Positions 44,664-56,931 of a stretch of DNA of 64,000 nt are shown one piece after another (positions within the stretch are counted from its first letter, which is position 1; each line of letters starts with the position of its first letter). Origin of the DNA: Apiotrichum sp. Y4204 (taxonomy: Eukaryota > Basidiomycota > Tremellomycetes > Trichosporonales > Trichosporonaceae); assembly GCA_025531455.1 (NCBI GenBank), contig JAMYHL010000115.1, forward strand, positions 1-64,000, written 5' to 3'. A program made the translations under genes and the position numbers. The notes under the pieces were generated by a model that was not told where the DNA came from, did no database searches, and saw nothing but the letters and a program-made list of their open reading frames with translations.

Positions 44664-45222
44664 TGTGAGGTGGTGGTGGGAGTGGTGGAGAGGGAGTGGG
44701 AGGTGTTGACGACGAGTTGCAGCAATGTTCGGTGATGAGCACGACGACGAGCACAGCTAGCACAGTGACAGCATCCCGAGGACGTGTCGCGACGTGTGTG
44801 CGGCAACCGACGGCCGACGGAGAGCAATGTCACAGCCACACTCCACCTTTCCATAGGAATTGTATTTTATATAGGCCCCTCCCATTTAACTTTGATGAAT
44901 ATGAAAGTGAATTATGTAATGAAACGTGAAATGCACGCGAATTGTGCATGTCAGCCATCTCTGCAAAGGTCCCTATCCCCCAGAAAAATCAAAAATCAAA
45001 AAAACAAAACCAAACAAACAAAGACACAAACAAACACATCTCGAGACGCGCCACTTCCATCACACAAACATACATCTCTAGAGCTCCACATCCGCATCTC
45101 CGTCTCTCTCTCTCTCTTTTCTTTTCTTTCCATCCATCCATACATCCATCCTTATCTACTCCATCCATCCACCCTCGTGGACGACTTTTCCCTCAATACC
45201 AAGGACTAATCAATCCATAGCC
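44664..45222. other. shared upstream region of divergent SEC72-like gene and membrane-protein gene
   Basis: About 560 bases. It includes an AT-rich stretch (44860-45040) and a CT-rich run (45100-45180) directly before the plus-strand ATG at 45223, typical of fungal promoters. Confidence 0.55.
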
Positions 45223-46533
45223 ATGAGGTACGGTGACCACCCGATCGCAACGATGACTGACACCGCAGCGCACCATTCACCGGATCACTTGTTGGAAAGC
45301 GAAAGGGCGATCTCGTCGAGATTGCTTCTGCCCTCGGCATTGACGACGAGGGAAACATCAAGGACCTGCAGAAGCGCATCCAGACCAAACTGGATGCGGA
45401 TGCTGCCAACCTCCGCACACAGGACCAGTTTAAGGGCCTCTACTCGGTCCGCGGCCGCCGTCAGCAGTGAGCAATCTCAGGTGGCATCCACCACGTTTCG
45501 CTTCCATCCACCATCTGACACGCGTGCAGCGCCTCGGATGAGGACACCCCGTCGCCCGAGACCCAGACCCCGGCGCGCCGTCGCCGCAACAAGGTGGTTG
45601 ACAGGCTCGCGGAGGCTGCGGCCATCCCCCTCCCGGACAGCCCTATGTGAGTGCTTCTCCTCGACTTGTGACTGATGGAAGCGTGACCAAGATTCAGGAG
45701 GCTGCGGAGAACGCCGTGACCATTGTCGAGAACGAGGGCAAGGACCTCACCGACGAGTTGAGCAAGGTTTCGGGCACGGTGGCCAAGCTCGCTTCCGAGA
45801 GCCGCCTTGCTGTTGCTGAGCGCGTGCGCGAGGCGCGAGACGTGAGTTGAGGATCAACACAGTCCCATGAACTCACGAGCTGATGACAGTACCTCTCCAG
45901 CCCCTATGGCCTTATCCCTGCGGCGTTGGTTATCGAGGAGATGTTCCTCTTCACCCACGTCGCGCCGTTCACCAAGCACATTATCACCTTCCCGCCGCCC
46001 GCATACGAGAGCGGCTCCTTTGCGTCGCTCCTCCGGAGTCTCTTTTTCTGGCTGCCGCGCATTTCATGGACGGTCTGCTACCCCAAGCTTGAGGCGGTGG
46101 GCCCCAGCTCCCCGCTGTGGCCGGCTCTGACCTGGTGGTAAGCGATGACAGGAGAAGCGAATGCTGAATCCCAGGGGTGTGACCACCATTATGGTACCGG
46201 CTCTTGTCTCGGTACTGGTCAGCTTTGTTCCCCAGACTGGTGTCCACCGCAGCGGTGTGACCACCCGCTATCAGGGTAAGTTTGATATTATCTCATGGGC
46301 TGCGGCTGGAGATCTTGGCTGACAATGCAGCACACCACCCTCCGCTCCCGACTGTGGACGACCTCGTCTACGCCTTCACCCGTCTGGCCATTCTGGTTTG
46401 GCCTCTCACCAACTCGGCACCCAAGGCGTTTGTCGAGGCGCTTGAGATGAGCGGCAACACACAAGGCCGCGTCCTCGGAGCTGCTCTTCTTGCCGGCCTT
46501 CTCGTCGCCCACCGCTTCGGCCAGCGCGCATAA
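45223..46533 (+). CDS. unrecognised membrane protein with N-terminal SAP/HeH-like helices
   Basis: Seven exons (45223-45227, 45269-45466, 45530-45646, 45682-45841, 45890-46137, 46175-46275, 46331-46533) give 343 residues. The first coding exon is only ATGAG, giving MS, joined to APFTGSLVGKRKGDLVEIA. Residues about 10-45 (KGDLVEIASALGIDDEG, NIKDLQKRIQTKL) resemble a SAP/helix-extension-helix motif. A charged linker (RRRRNKVVDRLAE) and an amphipathic helix follow, then several hydrophobic segments (ALVIEEMFLFTHVAPFTKHI, LLRSLFFWLPRISWTV, TTIMVPALVSVLVSFV, VLGAALLAGLLVAHRFG). An HeH motif in front of membrane helices recalls inner-nuclear-membrane proteins, but that is only an analogy; family unknown. 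Confidence 0.75.
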
Positions 46534-47029
46534 TGGCAAAAACGGCAGTCATGCCCTTCGCTTGCAGTGCTCAATCTGCGGATACCAGCCGCGTCTGCGC
46601 TACGCCCCCGTGGTTCGTGCAACGACCGGCCTCTTTCGTTCAAACAAGCCCTTGTTCTTCTTCGCTTTCTTGCTCAGTCCCGTGCTCTTTGCATATCTGG
46701 GATGTCTGTTTATCTTGTCCTGTCCTACCATCACTGCAAAGTTTGTCCTTTAGTAGTCGTATACCCGTAGCCGAGAAATGTGATGGTATCGTGTACGGAG
46801 CGAGAGCGGGTAATGTGAGGGAAGAGTGCAAAGTGCAGAGGTAGGAAGACTTCGACCAACAGTGAGCTTGGTCCGAGCAACACCCGTGTCCCAATCTTGC
46901 ATTGTGCATTTTATATTCGCGTGTATGGCTTCACGGAGGGAGCGAGTATGAACAGCTCTAATCCACCTGGATCAGAACAGGCCAGCCTTCGACGACCTTC
47001 GTCTCCTAAACATGATTCACCTTCCCATC
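46534..47029. other. intergenic between convergent genes
   Basis: About 500 bases of 3' flanking sequence for the membrane-protein gene and the charged-protein gene; no gene seen. Confidence 0.5.
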
Positions 47030-49388
47030 CTATTCCCAATTCTTCTGCTTGTCCTCCACGTTATCCTTGTCCTTGGCATGCTCAACACCGCGACTCACGA
47101 CCGTCGTCGTAGTCGACTCGACGACGGACGGCGCCCGTCCTTTCTCCATCCTCTTCTCTCTCCACTGCTGCGGGACATCGAACTCGATCGCGTCGTCGTT
47201 CGTGCAGCACAGCCGGAACCAGGGCTTCGGCCTGGGCTTGGGCTTGGGATTGGAGTTCAAGTGGAGACGGAGATCAATTTTTGGCTCAGGAATGGAATTC
47301 TGATCGAGCTGGGAAACGGTACCGGGCTCGGGATCAAGACTTGCCGCGACTGGCACAGACACATCGCCTTTCTCAGCACTTGCGTCTCCGTCTTGAGCTT
47401 CGGCTTCGACGACCTCGCGTCTCCCGTCCTCTCCATCCATCGCCCTTACCGCCATCTCCACCGGGACAGCCCACGGCGACCGGTAATCCTGCCACTCGGG
47501 GCGCCGCGTCACTGCCGGCGAGAGCGTGCACCCGCCCCGCGGAGAAGGGAACACCGCCTCGCGCCAGGGTGGGAAGCTGACCTTGAGCCCCGCGGCGGAT
47601 AGTTCCTGCCGCCGTCAGTTATGAAGGGCGGGGACGTACCGGGTCGCGCTGTGCCGCACGCTTTAGGAGCGTCGTGAACGCGTGGTTGATGTGGGTGTTG
47701 AGCCGGGATGTTTGGGGAGATGCGGCTGGAGATTTTGAGGACCGCGCGCCGTCCTCACTCTCATCCTCACTCACACTGTCACTCTCGCTCTCACTCTCGC
47801 TCTCGCTCTGGGGCACATACGCCTCGTCCAGCGGGTCGGATGCCACGTCGCGGACCGACGCAGCGAGCATCAGTCGCAGGATCTCAATCTCGGGCCGGGA
47901 CGTGATGGGGTTATGGCAGGTGATCGTGATCCGAGCCCTTGGAGGAAACAGCTCGGTGTCTGTAAACGGCACGAATCCCCGAGAAGCGGTAATTCGCTTC
48001 TTGGACAAGAGCGGGCTCGGCGCGCCCAGTTCCGCCTTCTCTGCCCCCTCCGCTTCGTCCAGAGCATGCCGCTGCCGGCGCTCGCGTTCAGCGCGGCGTT
48101 CTTCCCGTGCCCGCCGCTCCGCCTCCCGCCACAGCCCCGCCTCCGCCTTGCCGAGCTCTTTGCCAGACTCCACGACCTGCGCCAGGTCTTCAGGCGAAAT
48201 CCCGCTTTCGGTCCCTAGGGCCATGCACTCGCAGTCCCAGAGGAGCTTCTGCAGGCCATCAAGCCACAGCGAGCGCACCCTGTCGAGTTCCTCTTTGAGA
48301 TCCGCGTCGAGGTCCTCTTCTTTCCGAGCACGCCGGCGCCGGCGCTCGCGTTTGGCACGGCGCGCTTCCCGTGCCGGCCGATCTGCCTCCCGCCACAGCG
48401 CCTCATACGCCTTTTTGAGCTCCTTGACAAACTCGTCCATCTGCGCCTGCTCCACGCGCGGAACCGTGCTTTCGGTCCCCAAACGCTCGCGCTCGCGGCG
48501 CCGCCGCATCAGCTCCTGGAGAACGGCGCGTCCGTCCCTGCTCAAAGGATACAGATATCCCAGAGGCAGGCGGCGCGCCTCGAGCGCGTCCACCGTCCTG
48601 TCGAACCATGGGCGCTCCTCGGACTTGTTTTCCAACACCGAAGACCTGCCGGCGGCGCAATCCCGGCGCCGACACGCCTCGGCGTAGAGTGCCTTCGCTG
48701 CGGCGTTGTTCACCGGCCCCTCGCCCGGCTGCCGTTGAGAATCCACGACTGCGGACGGCGGTGGGTCAGGCTCGGGCTTGCCGGTGCCGCGCACCGGCAA
48801 CTTGCGCGTGTGGAATGCCTTATGCACCATCTCCCGACGCGCGCACGCATCGACGTAGAGTCCCTCCGATGAAGCGTTGTTCAGCTCCCGACCGCCGAGC
48901 CGCCCCGGCTGCCATTCGAGATCTGCGATTGTGCTGATGAGGTGCTCCGCCGGCCGCATGCGCGTGTGCACGCACTCGGTGGGGCAGGCATACCGCATCG
49001 AGGGAGCGACGGTCGGTACGGCGGTATCTGATGAAGTGCGTTTAAGAGAGAGTTCGATTGCCTGCGTCTCCCGCCGCCGCCGCCACGACTCCTCCTGCAG
49101 CGCGACGTACAGTGCCGCCTGGCGCTGCGTCTCTGTCATCTCGGCGGTGGAGCGCCGCTTCGGCACAGTGCGTACCCCGCTCGCGGCGAGCCCGTCTGCA
49201 AGCTCGACGACGGACAGGCGCCGCGAGGTTGCTAGTGTGGGTGGGAGGGAGCGGCGTGCAGGGTTGGACTGGGGGACGCGACGGCGCGTGGGGTCCGCGG
49301 GGCTCGTGGGCGCGGGGCTGCCCGGGCTGCTAGCGCCGGACGAGTCGCGTGCGCCGCTGCATTCCGCGCGATCGGGGGTCGGTGGCAT
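47030..49388 (-). CDS. unrecognised charged, coiled-coil-rich protein
   Basis: Two exons on the minus strand, 49388-47640 and 47605-47030, separated by a 34-nt intron (GTACGT donor, CTGAC branch, CAG end), give 774 residues. The start MPPTPDRAECSGARD is the first ATG of a plausible N-terminus; an ATG further upstream would add about 35 low-complexity residues. The middle has Arg/Glu-rich helices (ALWREADRPAREARRAKRER, GLWREAERRAREERRAERER), related to each other and suggesting an internal duplication. A folded-looking segment (ITITCHNPITSRPEIEILRL) precedes a Ser-Glu run (47757-47812 encodes SESESESESDS). Exon 2 contains FPPWREAVFPSPRGG and VTRRPEWQDYRSPW. I recognise no domain. Confidence 0.65.
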
Positions 49389-50390
49389 GAATAGTGGGTA
49401 GTTGGGCTTTGGGTCGTGTTGTTGTGCTCGCTCGTTATGCTTTGGAGAATTGTGTCTGGCGAGAGGATGTATGTTGTAAGATGTATGTTGCACGTTGCAT
49501 GTTCTGTGTTCTGTGGAGCTGGGAACTGAGAAAGTAATGGTATCATGTGCGCAAAGGTGGCAAACAGGATGAAGCTGTGCGAGTCGACATCATCGACCAC
49601 CAGCAAGACCTGGGCTGGATCTTGTGATGCCGCGTGCGGGCGCTACGGCACTTTCCCGGCTCCGGCATTCCTGGCGCCACACCAAAGAGAGACGAGACGA
49701 GACGAGACGAGAGAGCTTCAAGAAACGAGACGACACACGACAAGACGACTCTCAAGGCTTAAATTGTGCGGGCCCTGGCCTGGCGTGGGAAGGGGAAATG
49801 CGGCAAGTAGGTCGGTAGTAGGTCAGTAGTCAATGTCAGTAGTCAGGAGTGCTGAATTGATGCATTGAGGCGCGTAGATGAAAAGAGATGCGAGAGAGAG
49901 AGAGAGGAAGAGGCGATGCATGCACACGAAAGAGAAAGAAACAAGAGGAATGGATGGATGTCTGTTGAATGGAGTGTGGGGGTCTGACGCGCGTGCTGCT
50001 CTCCTGAAAGGGCTCGGAGCGCGCGCGCAGCCACCCCTCCCTCCTCCCACGACGACAAACGACAAGCGAACACACCTCTCCGTCTCTCTCACTCTCACTC
50101 ACCGTCTTTCTCTCTCTCATCACCATCACGCACAGCGAACGAAACACACACACACCCTCCGACCTCGGCATTCATTCCCCTACACCTCTCCATTTGCATC
50201 CTACACTTGCATCCACCTCGCACACAGCACATTCCAGCGAAACACACTCCTTCACACACCACCGCGCCTGTCCGTCTCCCACCCCCGCGACTGCCCTCCT
50301 GTCTCTCGCTCCCGCTCTCCCCTCACTCCCGCGTCTCCGGCACCAGTCAATGACTGGGGCACTGGCTGTGCCCCACACCGCAGGCCTGCG
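49389..50390. other. shared upstream region, about 1 kb, of two divergent genes
   Basis: Between the charged-protein gene (minus) and the BTB-CAP-Gly gene (plus). Contains ACGAGACGAGACGAGA repeats (49690-49712), GA-rich sequence (49890-49935) and a CT-rich stretch (50080-50130). No additional gene supported. Confidence 0.5.
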
Positions 50391-53300
50391 ATGAGACCAG
50401 CACCACGACCCGACAATGGCCCGCGCGCCGGCAGGACAAGCACCAGCTCCACCGCAAGCAACGGCCCCGGCCCCGGTACAGGCAGCGGGCATGCGACGCG
50501 CAGCAGCTCGAGCACGGGGCGGAGTCTCAGCAGCTTTAGCTCGCACCCATACGCGCGGTCGAACAGCAGCGGGCGCCCGCTCACTCCGTTCATGTCCGTC
50601 GACGACTGTGTCGCCGAGTCGACCGAGCTGTGGGCCCGCGATCTCCGCAGCCTGTTCGAGCACGCGCGCGACCGCTTTGCCGATGTCTCGTGGGAGACAG
50701 ACGCGAGCGACAGGATCTGGGCACATAAAGGTGCGTAGCGAGGGAGAAGCCAGGAGGGGCACACGTTGGTTGTCTTGGATCTTGGAGGCATCGCCGTCGT
50801 CGCTCGCACGAATGCCGGCAGCGCGCGCGCAGTGCCGAAAGAGGTATTGTCGGTGTCCAGCATGGATGCACTTGGAGAGCCGTGCAACGCGCCGCCGAGC
50901 CACCGTGCACCATTACCATCTCCCTCTCCCTCACCGTCATTCGCCGCAAGCAGCACGCTAACAGCAGCTATTGTCTATGTCCGCGCGCCGAGTGAGTCCA
51001 CGCGAAATGCATCCTCAGCGTCACGCCCAGCTAACACACCTCTCAGAAGCATTCAAGGACCGCTACTTTCTCAGCAACAAGACGTACTCGCGCTCTCCCA
51101 CCAGCCTGAGCCATCAATCTGCTCCCTCTCCATACCCGGTGCCGTCGCTGCTGCCCGCCGCGTCGCAGCGGACGACACCGAGTCCATCATTCTTCAACCA
51201 CAGCTCCCTGTCAGTCGACACTGCAGAGAGCGACGGCACGCTGCGCGCCCCGACTTTGAGCGCAGGAGGAGACCGCGTGCTGCATCTCGGGAGCGACGAG
51301 TCGCCCGAGCTCTTCCTCGCACAACTCGAGTGGCTGTACACTGGGGAAGGCTTTGGCGATGTCGTCCAGTGGATAAGCAAAGAGGAGGAGGTGGGTGCCC
51401 CGGCAACGGCCACCGCCAATGGTGGCGCAAGTCCGCGCGACTCTCTGGGACGCCGCGGCAACCTCGCCGAACGGCGAGATCAGCTCGGACAGGACTTTAC
51501 CTACATGTGGACGTCCAAGCTTTACTGCGACGTTCGCATCCAGCTCGAGACTCCCGAAGGCGAGGAATACCTCTCTGATGGCTCGGAAGACTCTGACGAT
51601 TCCCTTGCGTCGACAGTCATCTTCACCGCACATCGCTTCATGCTCGTCTCCCGGTCACCCTACTTTTCATCCCTCCTTCTCAACCCGACAGAGTTCAGAC
51701 CACCAACAGCAGACATTTTTCTCCCCACACCACCATTCACCCCGGCCGCCCTTCACTTCTGCCTGGGCTGGATCTATGCCGGCCACCTCGACTTTTCAAA
51801 CCGTTCGTTTGACCTCTCCACAGCGTTCCAGATCTACAGGTCGGCACTCTACCTTCAGCTAGACGCCTTGGTCGCTGAAATCGAGGCGCGACTGGTCCAC
51901 GACCTGTGCCATGGCCTCGAGTGGAGCAAGTGTCACTGCCGCAAGTGTCTGTTCCGCATCTCCCGCGTGTGGCGCTTCTCGTGCTCGCCCGACGTCGCAT
52001 CAGTGGAACTTCAGCGCCGTACACGGCGGTTCATCCTCACAGGCTGGGCAGAGTGCTGGAACCGCGAAGTCGGATTAGCGGATCCCGAAGAGCGCGAGGA
52101 TCTTGTCAGCGATGTTGTCACGGTGCTCAGCGCGAGCAATGTCATCACGGCCTACCGCGGCATTCTTCGTGTGCGCTCAAAGATGGAGCATGGGATTCGG
52201 ACAAAGGGCCCAGAAGCCGCACCCTGGGTGGACGCGCTGAGCGCCATGACGGAAACTGTTGAGCTCCGCGCTCGGGAGATCTTGGCAAGCCAGTTTGCAG
52301 CCGTGTGCGAGAGCGCCGACCTCTGGGATCTCATCAACGGCAAGGGCTTTAGCGAGGATCTGTTCGACCACGTCTTGAAGGAGGTCGTCGACACTGCTGG
52401 CCGCGCGTACGTTCAGGCGCCGCAAATGTACCAGACTGTCGTGTCCTCTCTCATGCTGCGTGTCGATCCGGAGACGCTCGAGGCAGCCCTCCCCGCGCGC
52501 TCGCACGCCCGCCACAAGATAGAGACCGCCAGGGAGGGTGTGCTCGCGCATATCCGCCGCAGGTGGATGCAGATCAAGGAGGAGAATGGCTTTGCGGGTT
52601 TGGAAAAGTGGTCACTCAAAGAGATCTCTGATGGTGGGTTACAGCCATGCTCTTGTTTTCTGTTCTCACCCCCAGAAATCGACGTCTCTGTCGACGACCT
52701 GCTCAGCCGCCAAGTCCCGTTTCCTGGCGGCGGCCGCGAACGCAAGCCATCCGTCACGACGTCGCGAACAGCAGCAAAGGGCAAGGCGCCCGCAGCGCCA
52801 GCACCGGCGCGCACCCCGCGCACGTCGGATGCAGGCCGCGCGAGCCGTGCGTCGACTGTGCGTACGTCTGATCCGGGCCACCGCGAGCCAAATGGACCAA
52901 ATGGCCTGCGCCGCCTTCGTCTCTCGAGTTCTGCATCCATCGCATCCACGAGTTCCGCAATGTCCTCTGCAACCATCCCCTCCTCCTCCCGCCAGCAGGC
53001 CACCTCGGGACCTACCGCTCGCAGCCCAACAGCAGCAGGCAAAACGCCGATCGTGTCTGTTGGATCGCGTAGTCGTTCATCGACTCCCCGCGGAACCCAG
53101 AGCAACGGCGGCACCAGCTCCCCGACGCCGGCACGCGGCAAAGCTGGACAGGTCATGACCGGTCCTCCGCGCCCGTTGCTTACGGGCAAAAGCACTGTAT
53201 CCCAAGTGGCGTCCAGCTCGGGCACGAGGGGCGACGCCCCGTCACCAAGACACTCGACGGGATCGCCGTCGCTGCGACAGCGCCAATCGACGCCAGTGCT

Positions 53301-56300
53301 GCGGCCCCGCAAGTCGAGCCCATCATTACGCCACCAGCAGTCCACCGCGAGCGTAAAGTCGGCGTCGAGCGTGCGCACCACGGCGACCGCCAGGACAGTT
53401 GCATCTGCAAAGACGGCTACATCGGCGAAGACGACCGCATCTGGGAAGACCACCACGTCTGCGAGAACGACCGCTTCGGTACCTGGCAAGTCGCCTACAG
53501 CCGGCACATTTGCGTCGTCGTCAGCCCCAGCGACCCGGCCAGCGGCAAGGGCGCCCTCCGTGGCGGCGCGGGCTCCCTCGGTGGCATCCACACGGACGGC
53601 CATCAAGGCGGAGACCTCCAAGACTGGCGCCGCCGGCGCACGGTCAGGGATATCGCCCATCGCGGAGAGCTCAAAGGAGGGCGTCACGCGCGCGACGGCC
53701 GCGAGCATAGCTAAGGCTGCGCCGGCTGCTGGCGCTACCACCGGGACGAAAGCTGCGCCGGCGGGCGCTTCCACCGCGACGAAAGCTGCGCCAGCTAGCG
53801 CGTCCACGGCGGCGAAGGCTGCTCCGGCAGCCGGCGCGTCCACCGCGACTAAGGCCACTCCTGCAGCCGGCGCGTCAACCGCGACCAAAGCCACTCCCAC
53901 CAGTGCAGCCACTACTGCCAAACCTACCCGCCCCACGCCCCGGCCGTCGGTGGACGCGCTCCCGGCCTCAAAGTCGACGCCGACATTACGCACGCGCACC
54001 ATGTCAGTCACGAGCGTGCGGTCCAAGGCACCAACCGCGGGTGCCACCGCATCGCCCGTTCCTGCACTCCCGGCCAGCGTGCGCGCCGCTGCCACGCGGT
54101 CGCCGGTAGTGGGCACACGGTCACCCACCACGGCAAAATCTCCACCTGCCACAGCTACGGCCGCCAGGACCCCGACAACGACGAGAACCCCCGCCTCGCG
54201 GACCACCAATATGAGCAAGGCGCCCGAGTCGTCGACGCCCAAGCCTCCGCCGCTGCGTACCTCGGCATCCACAAAGTCGCTCACGCGTTCCGCGACCACC
54301 AAGGCTCCCGCGCCCAAGACTCCTACCGCGGCAACGCGTCCTCGCCCCTCCCTACCCGTCACTCCGCGCATGCCCGGCGAGACTCTCTCCCCTCCGGTTG
54401 GCACCCGCGTGCGCTCCACTTCACTCACCCCGCGCTCGACCCCGTCGTCCATCACGCGCCAGCGCACGACCTCGTCCTCGACGCCCCCGGCACCATGGAA
54501 GCGCGCGACACCGCTTCCTCCCTCGGTTGCCGGGGTACGCCAGCCGCGCAAGTCGATCCGCTCATCCTCGGGCTCGACCGAGGGCCCGCCCGAGGCGATT
54601 ACCCCGCGTACCTCGAATGCAGCCTCCGCCGAGCCAATCATAGTTGTTGACGACGACAACCTTGTTGTCGCCCCCGTCTCCCCTGACAGCCGGACCCTGC
54701 CAGACGAGATAAAGGAGATCAAGGAGGAGACTGAGGTTGAGCACGAGGTCAAACCCGAGGATGGCGTACCCGCGTCGACGGACTCTGTGCCGCCCACGCC
54801 CGAGCTCGAAAAGACCGACGTCGACGCCGAGGAACCCTCCACGCCCGCGTCGCAGGTGTACCAGGTTTCTGAGACATCACAGGTTTCTGAGACGTCGCAG
54901 GATTCCGGGGTATTGCAGACACCTGAGGTGTCTCAGGAAGCCCACCCATCAGAGGCCGCCAATGGTGAGGCGCCAGCTCCGGCAAAGGACATTGCTGTGA
55001 CAACGACTGCAGCTCCCACGACACCAGAGGCGAAGCCGGATTCAGAGCTGGCGGTCAAGGACCAGGAGACTGTGGTCACTCCGACGCGTACCCCGGTCAC
55101 CCCTGTTCGCTCGTCGTCTCTCGCTGTCCCAGCCCAGTCCGTCTCCACTCCTTCGCAGTTTGCAGATGCCCCATCGCCGCATAGCTGGGTTCCATCCCCG
55201 GGGCAGTTTGCCGACGCGCCCTCGCCCATGGTCAACGGGGCGGCCCACACCACCACGGACCGCGCATCACCCGTGACGCCCACACGTACCCCCGTCCCTG
55301 GCGCTCCCCTCGACCTCACCCCCAAGTCGACAGATGCCAGGCAACCTACTACACCCCCTACGTCCCTCGCCACAACGCAAACCACGTCTACAGAAGTTAC
55401 ACCTACGGCGCGCCGCGGGCCCGCCGTTTCTATAATCAATACTCCCCCGAAAATACCGCCGAAGGATGCCCGGAAGGATAATGTGCATCCAACAGCTCCC
55501 CCTCCGGCACAGCCCACGATCCATGCTCCCCGCCCCGACCTCCCGATAGCAGCACGGTATACACGCCCAGTGGTAGTCGAACGGCCCACATCGCCGCCGC
55601 ACCGCACGCAAACGCCGCCATATCGCAATACGCCACAGCAGCGTCCCATGTCGCCGTCGCGCCGCGCGCTCTCGCCTCCGTCGACTCCCGCGTCACGGCT
55701 CGGTACCTCGCCTCCAAGCGCCGGTTCATCACCAGTGCCTCAGATCCGTGACATACCGTCATTCGGCTCGCCGCTCATCATCCCTCAACCGGCATCCTCG
55801 CCGCCATCTGCAACCCAATCCCTGCCGAATGGCAGTCCGCGAAGCGCCGCACCTCTTCCGTCAGTCACCCGCATCGTAAGCGAGGCCGGCACTCTCCGCA
55901 CGCACTCGTCGTCCCCGCAATTCCGCCCCCACCCGGCACGCGCCTTCGACCCTCCCCCGCGCAAACCACCGACACCGCCGCCGCCCAGGATCGAGATCAA
56001 CGACGACAACGTCCCGTTCAACGGCAAGGGTATTTCGCTGCACGTCGGTATCCCTTGTATCGTGACGCTGGCGCAGCGTCGCGCCCGATTCCGCGCAAAC
56101 GTAAAATACCTCGGCCATCTGGCGGGCGAGTCGGACACCTGGGTCGGGCTGGAAGTGGACGACCTGGAGCGCTTTGGCGTGGAGACACTCCCAACGGGCG
56201 CCAAGAGCGGTGTGCGGTATTTCCACTTTACGCAGCCGCCGCCACATCTCTCGCCTGCCGAGCTGGCGGCCCGCACCCAGCGCCAGCGCCGCATCGCAGC

Positions 56301-56472
56301 GATAGCCGAGGACCTGCCCCCGCGCAGACGGTTCAACGGCATCGCCCTCGCGGCGCCACACACGCCCCACCGCGCAGGCACCCCGTTCGTGGCGGACTGG
56401 GCGCCGCCGGACCGCCCGCGCGCGCTGTTCGTGCGTCCCTCCGAGGTCGTCTTCGTCATGGGCGCCGAGTAG
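50391..56472 (+). CDS. BTB-BTB-CAP-Gly protein, 1915 residues
   Basis: Exons 50391-50730, 50968-50991, 51047-52633 and 52676-56472. Exon 2 has 24 nt and restores WAHKAIVYVRAPKAFKDRYF, a BTB/POZ-like strand-helix; this first BTB spans about 75-230 (SPELFLAQLEWLYTGEGFG). A second, clearer BTB lies at about 271-400 (LYCDVRIQLET, FTAHRFMLVSRSPYFSSLLL, FCLGWIYAGHLDF). A helical region follows, then about 1000 residues rich in Ser/Thr/Pro/Ala with repeats, and a CAP-Gly domain at about 1772-1840 (KYLGHLAGESDTWVGLEVDD, GVRYFHF). CAP-Gly binds microtubule ends or EEY tails, and BTB mediates dimerisation or Cul3 contact. Role unknown. The exon 2 acceptor CAGCAG permits a 3-nt variant. Confidence 0.85.
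53715..53925 (+). repeat. Ala/Thr/Lys/Pro-rich tandem repeat inside the BTB-CAP-Gly gene
   Basis: Five imperfect copies of a 12-14-residue unit of the type KAAPAAGASTAT encoded in tandem. A second, shorter series of ASAKTATSAKT-type units lies at about 53385-53480. Disordered, probably length-variable. Confidence 0.8.
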
Positions 56473-56843
56473 CAGCGGTAGCGAGCGTAGAGCAAGCATT
56501 TACGTCAAAGACAAATAAACACTCACGAACCAAAAAACCGAGGCCATATAGCCATATATACCCCCACCCCCCTTCCCCTCTTTTAGCGACCTGTATATCT
56601 GGCATACTACCTTGATTCCCACGTCTTTTTTTTATTTTTGACCGTCTGTCTTGTTGAGATGAAATGTGATGTGAGTGACGCGAAGGGGGCTGCACGTCTG
56701 CACAGACGATTGCAGCGTACGTGACTGGCTCTCTGGAACGCGGAGCTTATCGCGCGTATCGCATGTTGAACAGTCCATACAATCCGCAATATCGCAAACC
56801 AACACCTCCATGCCTCCAGAGCAAATGAAACAAAACAAAAAAT
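56473..56843. other. 3' flank of the BTB-CAP-Gly gene
   Basis: About 370 bases, AT-richer than the genes, with CATATAGCCATATATACC and T-rich sequence consistent with a polyadenylation region. Nothing else seen. Confidence 0.5.
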
Positions 56844-56931
56844 GGACGAGTTAGGAATCGAACCAAAGACCTTGTCAAGATAGGAGTTGGATCCTGCTAA
56901 TGACACGCTCTACCAACTGAGCTACACGCCC
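56844..56931 (-). tRNA. tRNA-Ala (AGC) with a 16-nt intron
   Basis: Minus strand: GGGCGTG acceptor, D-arm GCTCAGTTGGTAGAGC, anticodon stem TGTCA/TGACA, loop TTAGCA-T with anticodon AGC, a 16-nt intron at 37/38, T-arm TTTGG-TTCGATT-CCTAA, 3' acceptor CTCGTCC. A T6 run follows immediately (56837-56842 on the plus strand). Two U-U mismatches (acceptor 6-67 and T-stem 51-63) are visible, so it may be a weakened copy. Confidence 0.75.

Noticed and set aside
52413..54842. 809-codon minus-strand frame opposite the BTB-CAP-Gly gene
   Set aside because: Val/Ala/Gly/Asp-rich shadow of the repetitive Ser/Thr/Pro codons on the plus strand; no motif.
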